Notes under the pieces: model-generated
Databases searched by the model: none
Told to the model about the DNA's origin: nothing
Seen by the model: the letters and a program-made list of their open reading frames with translations, nothing else
Assembly: GCA_903813345.2 (NCBI GenBank)
Contig: CAIIXF020000004.1
Location: 21,610,477-21,674,476, forward strand
DNA: 64,000 bases
Source of the DNA: Owenia fusiformis
Taxonomy: Eukaryota > Annelida > Polychaeta > Sabellida > Oweniidae
Direction: 5' to 3'
Part shown: piece after piece, positions 56,193 to 64,000 of the stretch
Position numbering within the stretch: position 1 is the first letter of the stretch
Layout: each line of letters opens with the position of its first letter
Position numbers and translations under genes: made by a program

Positions 56193-57635
56193 CATACCTG
56201 CCAACCTACCGTATTTTTACGGGAATCTACCGTAAATTTTTCGTTTTTCCGTAAAAAAATGACAAACTACCGTAATAAAATACCATTTTTTTTCCCGTAA
56301 AAACGCCCGTAAAAAAATCTACCGTATTTTTTCGTAATATACCGTAAATTTTCTTTTTAAAAAACTCGTTTATTCCATGAGAACGGCCGGAAAATCTACC
56401 CTAAATTTTCGAAAATCTACCGTATTTCTGCTAAAATCAACAGTATTTTTGTTCAAACTACCGTAAAATTTCCCGTTATTGTTATTGGGAAATGCTGAAA
56501 AATTGAAGTCTTCCTGTACTGTCCCTGTAATATTCCTTCACCAACCCGAATATAAATTGGTATCGGCAGGTCTGTGGTTATCAGGTTATTGCGCATTTAT
56601 CTAAGTAAGCTTGCGTGTAATCAGTCCAAACACCAACTACCACTAGCTAGAAAGAATTCTTTCTGCCATGATTTTTGTAGTTAACCAAACCCCTTTGTAA
56701 ACAGATCTTTATTCCGAATGCAACAAAAATATGATTTTAGTTGCGCTTCATCTAAATAAATGAGTGGAAATGCGTATGCATATTTAGCGTATGAAATATG
56801 CGTAGTTTGATTTGTTATGATCAGTAGTAATGAACGCCACATATACATTATACATAGTTTAATCAATTTGTTTACAGAACGATAAAATGTTGTATTTTTC
56901 ATCAGAACACATTATTAGTAACAAATACATAATAAAAAAATGAAGCCTTGAGTTCTGGTTTATTATAAAAGTATTGTGATATCCGAATCTGAACGATGTC
57001 TCAGGGGAAAGGTTTCAGCAAATGCTCATAACAGATTATTTTTGGAAGACAATTGATCTTTACTTATTTTCTATTTGTGCCAGACAAACACATGATATCA
57101 TTAGAGACTTGCGAGTGAACAAATCAATATTTAATACCATATGATTCCAATGTTATATGAACATTATGTCTGTCATTTCAATTCGTTAAAGGGTTCCGAT
57201 TAGCATCCCGTATAAAAACAATATGGCGGCTCCAGGCGAATCAACTGGATCAGTCCATTTTTAAGAAATAAGGGGAGTTCTGTAAAATCCAGTTTATTGA
57301 AATTGTCTTTGAGATAAAGTAATCCGTTTATAATGATTTTGAAAACGTTATCCAAAGAGTGATTGCGTTCACATAATACATGTACAACAGCCAATATAAA
57401 TTCTTGTATTAGAAACCGGTTTGTCTTGCTTTGTTTCATTTGTAGGATATTTCATATGCCAAGCTGTGTGCTATTACGTTATGGGGAAATTTAGATGCCA
57501 ATTTTTCCTTATTATACACAAATAGAAGATCCTGAAACTTCACCCATAAATGTGGAATTGATTTGTCAAAATAAAAATCACCCTTTTATAAATGTGTGAC
57601 GATCTATAATATACTTATGCTATATAACAGTTAGA

Positions 57636-57719
57636 GGTGTTGACACAACGACTCGAACCTGTGAACCCTTGAGTATTATTCCGGGATCGGGCCTTTTATA
57701 CTAAACGGTGAGCAACACC
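57636..57719 (-). other. tRNA-like fold, degenerate
   Basis: On the minus strand a 7-bp perfect acceptor-like stem (GGTGTTG/CAACACC) encloses 70 bases containing a GTTCGAGTC B-box-like word and TTTAGTATAAAAGG resembling an A box. The T arm is not canonical. It may be a tRNA relic or tRNA-derived SINE head inside the 56193-58985 element. Confidence 0.25.
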
Positions 57720-58234
57720 AGAAACGAGCGTTCGATTTGCTAAACGATATGCGTCACCCTTTAAAGTGATAGATCATCTAAGATGGTGAGTAAAAACGTG
57801 TAAAATCCATATTTTGTATTTCAGTAAATGTTTCATTCATGGTATTTCCAAACATCCTGATATCTAAAAAACTGGTTAGAAGGTGAATAAAAGTGGAGAT
57901 ATGAATATTGCGTTCGTATTTTGAATCAATCTAGATTTATTGTAAAAGAGTTGTATATGTACATTTTGCTGAAACATTAAAATCCAAAGTTGCTGTCAGT
58001 CCATTGTAGGCATGGTAAATGAAGAATAAAAAGTGTTTAGTCTCTATTTATTCTTGAAAATAGTATATCTATTTTTTCTTGAAAATAATAGTTTCGTATA
58101 ATTCTCAGGTGGTAGTTCTGCTTTACAAACTGTAATTATCAAAAGCACTCTTGCAGTAAATATGTATTCACAATAACAACAACAATATGACCACGTAAAC
58201 ATTGTATTAATATAGAAAACCGCATTGTATAAAG

Positions 58235-58975
58235 GTTTAACTACCGCATTTTTCAAAATGTACCGAAAAATACCGCATTTTGGCAAATCTTCCGCAAAAG
58301 TACTAGTTTTCCAAAAAATTACCGTAAAAACCACTGCAATTTTAAAAATCTACCGTAAAACTACCGCATTTTTTCAAAATCTTCCGCAAAAGTACCGGTT
58401 TTTCAAAAAATTACCGTAAAAACTACCGCAATTTTCAAAAACTACCGTAAAACTACCGCATTTTTTCAAAATTTTCCGCAAAACTACCGGTTTTTTCAAA
58501 AAACTACCGTAAAAACTACACCATTTTTTCAAAATCTACCGTAAAACTACCGCATTTTTTCAGAATCTTTCGCAAATCTACCGGTTTTTCAAAAAACTAC
58601 CGTAAAAACTACCGCATTTTTAAAAATCTACCGTAAAACTACCGCATTTTTTCTAAATCTTCCGCAAAACTACCGCTTTTTTAAAATTTCTACCGCAAAA
58701 TTACACTTTTTTCAAAAATCTACCCTAAACCTCTGAAACTACAGTATTTTTTTTCAAATCTACCGCAAAAACTACCGTATTTTTTAAATCTACCGCAAAA
58801 ACTACCGTTTTTTAAAAAATCTACCGCAAAAACTACCGTTTTTTTCTAAAATTTACCGCAAAAACTACCGTAATTTTGTTGAAAAATACCGTAAAAACTA
58901 CCGTATTTTGAAAAAATCTACCGCAAAAATACAGCAATTTTAAAAAAATCTACCGCAAAATTTTGGTCTTAGGTT
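58235..58975. repeat. ~30-bp array of CTACCGTAAAAACTACCGCA units
   Basis: More than twenty diverged units of roughly 25-35 bases alternate CTACCG(T/C)AAAA with T-rich and A-rich tracts (TTTTTCAAAAATC). This forms the right subterminal region of the element at 56193-58985. Spacing and units are irregular, so it is not a CRISPR array. Confidence 0.85.
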
Positions 58976-59299
58976 GGCAGGTATGCATATATTAAAAAAG
59001 TCGATTAATTCTAAGTTACCAATAACTGCTGCGGATAAGTGTACTTGAACAAATATATTTTCAATTTCCTGCAATCAAAACTAATTCGATGTCGAGTTTG
59101 ATGATCAAAATAAATTGGTTGAGCTATTACTGTGAGTGTCACTATTTAATTGATTCAACCGTGTTTCATTGGTGTTTGCTGTTTAATAAAATGTTTGATA
59201 AGCTATCAAAACTGTGTGAAAATAGGGGTTTGTAGTTTTTCATATCAAACTATTTTTTTAAAAACTGACTGTTATTCAGACCTGCAAGTTGTAAACACA

Positions 59300-59335
59300 A
59301 TGTTATTTGGAATCCTCGTTTTGTGATACTTTGGG
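59300..59335 (+). pseudogene. Duplicated pectate lyase first exon with stop codon
   Basis: It repeats the first exon of the gene at 60425 (MLFGILVL then TGA in place of the Cys codon TGC), with the donor changed from GTACGT to GTTCGT. About 300 bases around it (59085-59410) match 60200-60530, including the promoter side. The duplicate is therefore dead as a leader exon. Confidence 0.8.
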
Positions 59336-59555
59336 GTTCGTAAAAGAGCTTCTAGTTTAGTTAAAAATAAGAGTCTTCGCAACGCTAGGACAAAAGCAGC
59401 CACTTGCTGATCTTTTGTTTGGCATTAATATATTGGAAATCGTGTACAGTATTTAAATCTGATATAAATAAATCCCCCGTAAATACATTTCTCCGGCCCC
59501 AAGCCAAGGGACTTGATTTAGGCAAGTTTTATATGGGTAATCATGGAATAAAAAC

Positions 59556-59691
59556 GTTATTCAATGATTTCTCGTGAAATACAGAAAATATTCTTCCCTT
59601 GAACGTCTGTATTTCACTCTGCTAGCGCATCGTGAAATACAACCTTCTCGGGAAGAATATTTTCTGGATTTCACTCGAATCATTGAATAAC
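59556..59691. repeat. Palindromic element with nested inner hairpin
   Basis: The outer arms (43 and 42 bases; GTTATTCAATGATT ... AATATTCTTCCC and complement) are nearly identical. Inside them TGTATTTCAC and GTGAAATACA form a second hairpin around TCTGCTAGCGCATC. It could extrude as a cruciform; probably a MITE. Confidence 0.75.
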
Positions 59692-59802
59692 TTATAATAT
59701 TGATTCATGTAGTTTCCTTTCGCGTTTACGTTGTGAAAATTAGTACAAGCTAAACGATATAATATACCGACTCTCATATGATGTGATTTGTGATATTTGA
59801 GT

Positions 59803-60170
59803 GTTTATTTGAGGGTATTTGTGTTATTAAGCTGAAACTTTGACACCCGCTCTCATTTCAATTTATACCCAGCACCTGCTTTAACAGCCGCACTCATTTT
59901 CTTATTGTATTGTATATTTATTGCCCCATTTATATGAAAGAATACATTTTAGTATAAATATAGTTTACATAATAAAATATAATATACGAGGATAAGATTA
60001 CATTATGTGATAAAAGTTGTTGTTTTGGAAAACATAAAAGAAAAGTGATAGTAATTAACCTTTACATAAACCTTTATCACTTTATACTTGTATGGAACAT
60101 CGGCCAAGCATTTACACTGGTTTGTTTTTCTTTAATACCAGTGGTAAAGAAATTGCATTCTGCCCTAAAT
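59803..60170 (-). pseudogene. 3' fragment of a third pectate lyase, interrupted
   Basis: The stretch 59803-59907 matches the 3' UTR, stop codon (TGA at 59853-59855) and last codons (SAAVKAGAGYKLK) of pectate lyase 1. After ~158 unrelated AT-rich bases, 60067-60165 continues the same homology upstream (KYKVIK-type codons, then the NKTSV/KGI region). The rest of the gene is missing. It lies between the dead leader exon (59300) and the live gene (60425). Confidence 0.75.
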
Positions 60171-60424
60171 TACCTTTAAATTACCTTCGATCAAAACTAG
60201 TATAATTCAATCTGGAGTATGCTGATCAAATGGTGTTTGAGAGGTTGAGCAAAACGTGTGGGAGTGTCACTTGTGTTAAATTCAACCGTGTTTCATTGGC
60301 GTAAACTGTTTAATAAATTGTTTGATAAGCTATCAAAACTGTGAGAAAATAGGGATTTGTTATTTTTTATATCAAACTACTTTTTAAAACTGACTGATAT
60401 TTAGACCTGCAAGTCGTAAACACA

Positions 60425-62066
60425 ATGTTATTTGGAATCCTCGTTTTGTGCTACTTTGGGGTACGTAAAAGAGCTTCTACATGTAGTTTAGTTTAAAATG
60501 AGATTCCTTGTGACGCTCTAAGGACAACGCAGGCACTTGCTTTCTATTGTTTGGTATATTGATATTTTGAAAATAATGTACAGCATTTGAAATGATACAA
60601 AGCAAAGAGATCATCTGTCAAATGTAGGACAATCTTTCGTAAATACATTTGCTAAGTCCACTGGCATGTAGCGATTATAGCGGTCTTGATATGCCTTATT
60701 GAATTGTTACGAAGTTGCGTATGTGGACCGGAAGTTAAAGAGCAAATGACCATCATTTCAATGTTATAGTTTATGCAAGAAAATTGAGATTAGGCCATTG
60801 GAGTATTTGTTTCATGCATTTGTAAAACATTATCCACTCATGGGTCATACTTATCATTAAACTAATAACTCAAATATATGCCCTTGTACACTGACCACCT
60901 GTTGAAATTATTACAGGCCGATTTCAACAAATGTATAATATATTTTCTTAGTGTTTTTATGAAAAAAAAGCATGCTCCCTCAAGCCGGACAAGGGTTTTC
61001 TATGACAACCCCTAAAGATAAGAAAGTAATTTTTGTTCCGTATCGCCATCTTGAGAATTGGTCATTCTCATGCATATATCGATATAACGTATATGAAAAG
61101 TAAAACATACAAACTTCAAGATTTAAAGTGAAATATACAATTTAGAACCTCGCGTTTCTCATTTCATTTTAGAACGTCATTGGACAAGCCCCTGACTGGT
61201 TCAGCGAGTGTGTCGGATTCGGTTGTACAGCTACGGAGTATCGTCACGAGAGATGCGAGTCAGAGCCCAACTACCAAGGACTTCTCTTCTGCCTAAACCT
61301 AGCTGACTTCGTCCATGTTACATTCACGGGCTCTGGAACGATCACCATCCCCGTCTCTATACGTCCCACTCAGGGTTTGATTCTCGACGGTTCTGGCCAT
61401 GATATCACCCTAACCGGCGAGTCAATTGAGCTGAATAGCAGTTCTATTGTTTATAGAATCAACTTTGACACAGGCGCTGATGATGCCTTGAAGTTGCAAC
61501 GGGGATACGAAAATGCTTGGATCCATCGATGTTCATTTCGCAACTATGGCGACGGATTGATTGACATCACTCAAGCGTACAGTCACGTGACCGTGTCAAA
61601 TTGCAGATTCGCCGAACATGATAAAACGATGTTGATAGGATCTAGTACGTCAGATATTCTCGATGAACGCATGCGCATTACAATCCACAATAACTACTTC
61701 GTCGATTGTCGTCAAAGGATGCCAAGGGTCCGATACGCTACCGTCCACATCTACAATAACGTATTTCAAGATTGGGGACTATACGCCGTGCTTTCAAGCC
61801 AAACCGCCCTCGTGCTTCTCGAAAACAATTACTTTGACATTGTCGATATCACCCGCGCTGAAATGGCGCATGATACCCGACCACGTGGGAGTGACACGAG
61901 CAGTGGATACCTAAGAGCGGAGGCCAATTTCTACAATACTGGTATTAGAGGTAGAACAAACCAAGCGGAACGTGTGGGTGATATGCCTTACCAGTATCAA
62001 CTGGCTACGGCAAATGATGATATGAGAGCGGCCGTGATTGCAGGCGCTGGGTATACATCTAACTAG
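60425..62066 (+). CDS. Secreted family-1 pectate lyase, second gene, two exons
   Basis: Exon 1 is 60425-60460 (MLFGILVLCYFG, donor GTACGT); exon 2 is 61173-62066; 309 residues. Exon 2 is exactly 894 bases, as in the first gene, and the intron is at the same place and phase, so they are paralogues. PL1 features: WFSECVGFGCTATEYRHERC, LILDGSGHDITLTGES (81-96), DGLIDITQAYSHVTVSN (139-155), HDKTMLIG (161-168), CRQRMPRVRY (191-200). WIHRC again replaces WIDHC. The frame is intact and key residues are kept, so it is probably active, secreted and able to degrade plant or algal pectate. Poly(A) signal AATAAA at 62132-62137. Confidence 0.92.
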
Positions 62067-63102
62067 TGGAGCGAGGTCACTGCTGTCGTCCTGTCTTTGA
62101 AATGTACAATATATCTCCACTCTACCTGAATAATAAAATAATAAGGAGGACTTTTGTTGGGACCCAGTTTTGATCAAATATGAAGTTATTGAAAACGGCG
62201 CAGACGCACTTTACTTCGTACGTTTTTCTATAATTATATTTTGAAACATTTAAAGACTCCTTCCTTTAAAGACTCATTCATTCACTCTTTTAATGACTTT
62301 TACTGACGTTATTTCAGACCCAATGAATACAGGCGTTTGTTTACGCCTGCGAAGACGCCAAATGTGCAAAAAATTACGCCTGTTTTTTCATTAGAATCAT
62401 ACACAGTTAAATTACTTTATTTTTTGTCAGTTCCTGAATATAAAAATATTATGTTGTACTGTATATTTGTAATTGCAAAAGTAAAGGGTGGAATCCAAAT
62501 ATCTGTGGAACACAAATACATTTTGAGAGAGAGTGGGATTGATGCAATTGCATACGTAAATTGTTTATTCAGAGCCCTAGTAATAAAAAAGATAACAGTA
62601 AGGTCAACATATACTTTTGTTTATCTATATATGCTTGTGTACACATTTGTCTTTAGACTAAATTGAGCACTTAACGCAAGGGAACACAGATATACAGTTC
62701 AAATGTTCGATATGAATGTTTAGCTTCAATGTTAAGGTCAACTCACTAGTTGATTCACAGGGAGCTGTATAAAAACGTGGAACTATTCACGTACTGATTT
62801 TAAAAGCGTAATACTGACATATATCAGAATCAAGCAAGATCGTATGAAGTCGTGAGAGGTAAGTTGCAGGTAGGGAGGGCAAGACTGTATCAGTGACTAC
62901 TGGCCTAATATGCATACTGATTCTATTCAGAGACTAGACTATATAGAAAAAATCAATACTTAATCAAATCAAATATAGGAATCTAGTAGAGTACACGGGC
63001 GGGCAACTGAGCTGGTAAGTTGCAGGCAGGGACAGTTAACGTTCTACCTTAGAGGGCAATATAGATATGCACCTTAGGACTGCATGAGTGACCCCCTCTA
63101 GG
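62067..63102. other. Intergenic; short duplicated segment near its end
   Basis: No gene was recognised. GTAAGTTGCAGG(T/C)AGGGA occurs near 62860 and 63015, each followed by GACTG(T/C)AT(C/G)AGTGAC within 30-70 bases, suggesting a ~155-bp tandem duplication next to the LINE fragment. Confidence 0.45.
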
Positions 63103-63850
63103 CTAGGTACTAGGCCTACTTAATTGGAGTTGGATGCACTTCTCCTTGGGTATTGTAAGATTAAAATTGAAAACAAGAACATTATGATCACTCTTCCCCA
63201 TGCCAGCTAAAGTAGAAAGGTCACTTATCATGTCTTCTTCACTTGAGATTATAAGATCGAGTATATTGTTTCCTCTTGTTGGTGTGTTCACATGTTGATA
63301 GAGGAATTCGTCATCTATAAAATCCAGTAGTTTGTTGCTTATTTGTCTGTCTGCATGCCCTGGTAGGGAACTTTTACTATCCCAGTGTATATGCGGAAGG
63401 TTCAAATCACCAATTATTTGGAGATGGGTGGGTGTATTCTCTCTTATTATGTCTCTCATGATCAAGTGCTGAATTGGTTGATCTGATTCATCTTGTACTG
63501 TTTGGGCTTCTACAGATGCATCCAATGAGTCCTATTTCATTCTTGAATTTAGTCTTAATCCAGACTGCTTCTCTTATATTGTCATTTACTTCGAAATTTA
63601 TGCAACTCATATTTATAGATTGTTTTATATAGATCACTATCCCCCGTGTCCCCTGTAGGTTGTTTGTGTAATTTTCATAACCCTCTAAGTTTATTTGGTT
63701 CTCGCTAAGATCATGGTCTCTCTGCGTTTTACATTGATCTCTACTTGGGCAATTAAATCGGTTTTTTAGCAATGGTAATTAAAAGTTCAAGTTCTTATTC
63801 GGAATGCTGTCTACATTAGTATACAATACATTCAGTTTTTCACAAGTTTT
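63103..63850 (-). mobile_element. CR1/jockey-like LINE endonuclease fragment, degraded
   Basis: Read on the minus strand from about 63850: LNVLYTNVDSIPNKN (typical start of the APE-type endonuclease of CR1/L2/jockey LINEs), then NLEGYENYTNNLQGTRGIVI, EVNDNIREAVWIK, and after a frameshift near 63500 IGDLNLPHIHWDSK and GKSDHNVLVFNF. These correspond to endonuclease motifs including the final SDH. Several frameshifts and stops are present, and the reverse transcriptase part is missing beyond 63103. It may continue upstream past the window end. Confidence 0.8.
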
Positions 63851-64000
63851 TGCAGAATTTCCTATTCCTCGATCATTATTTACATTATTTGAATTAATCG
63901 GTATGGGGATGAAATGCTTTTTCAGATGTTGATTTTCCTGCTGTCAATGACCTCTTCTTGCCCGTGAAAGACGTATAGAACATATAACAACCGAGCAGAC

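Larger units (their letters stand above)
56193..58985. mobile_element. 2.8-kb TIR element with CTACCG-rich subterminal arrays
   Basis: The ends CATACCTGCCAACCTA and the complement GCATACCTGCCAACCTA are inverted, flanked by a 5-bp duplication CATAT (56188-56192 and 58986-58990). Both ends carry arrays of CTACCGTAAAAACTACCG-type words: about 56205-56480 on the left and about 58235-58975 on the right. The centre (about 56560-58190) is ordinary AT-rich sequence with frames of 73 and 79 codons (minus, 56681-56902 and 57200-57439) not assignable to a family. No transposase, so non-autonomous; superfamily unknown. Confidence 0.75.

Noticed and set aside
58235-58975. CRISPR-like regular array
   Set aside because: Units are diverged, 25-35 bases, without constant repeats or unique spacers, and the host is an animal; it is a simple subterminal transposon array.

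Overview
The window is nuclear DNA of an animal, most likely a marine invertebrate. Genes are intron-rich with GT-AG splice sites, the sequence is AT-rich, and most of it is non-coding and full of diverse DNA-transposon-like repeats, minisatellites and long poly-G/poly-C runs. A run of exactly 500 Ns (10009-10508) marks a scaffold join. I cannot name the species; a hemichordate or lophotrochozoan would fit, but that is inference.

Layout. 1-10008 holds no recognisable gene, only repeats. 11262-17104 is a compact block of eight intronless genes, all on the minus strand. It is the structural and integration module of an endogenous Polinton/Maverick (adintovirus-like) element of the type represented in C. 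elegans by F54H12.2/F54H12.3: retroviral-type integrase with a C-terminal chromodomain-like segment, penton-like minor capsid protein, small basic protein, hexon-like major capsid protein, adenain-type protease, A32/FtsK-like packaging ATPase and two small conserved or acidic proteins. A 72-nt proline-tRNA-like gene with a CAG anticodon lies on the plus strand inside this block. No protein-primed DNA polymerase is visible, and the left side of the element runs towards the gap. Upstream of the integrase is a 1.7-kb AT-rich higher-order tandem repeat (~112-bp monomers, ~448-bp four-monomer repeat).

22652-33497 (minus) is an SLC18B1-like MFS transporter gene. Eight exons join perfectly in frame but lack the middle of the family (about TM3-TM6). 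Its introns carry a 3.3-kb mariner-type element (24101-27438) filled with a ~445-bp satellite rich in nuclear-receptor DR1 sites, and a 2.76-kb TIR element (28001-30760). A ~900-bp near-perfect palindrome lies just upstream. 37909-38109 is an isolated, frameshifted SLC28 (concentrative nucleoside transporter) exon. 38880-40970 is a satellite split by an insertion. A pogo/CENP-B-like DNA-binding fragment is at 43347-43555.

44952-52520 (plus) is an SLC22-family transporter, complete except for its first exon, with a 63-bp minisatellite and MITE-like hairpins in its introns. It converges on a secreted family-1 pectate lyase gene (53144-55392, minus). A second, divergent pectate lyase (60425-62066, plus) and debris of a third copy (59300-60170) follow. 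Between them lies a 2.8-kb TIR element (56193-58985) with CTACCG-rich arrays and a 5-bp target duplication. The window ends in a degraded CR1/jockey-like LINE endonuclease fragment (63103-~63850, minus).

The most notable items are the Polinton-like module with its embedded tRNA-like gene, the intron-bearing animal pectate lyase cluster, the internally deleted but in-frame SLC18B1-like gene, and the DR1-loaded satellite inside a mariner element.
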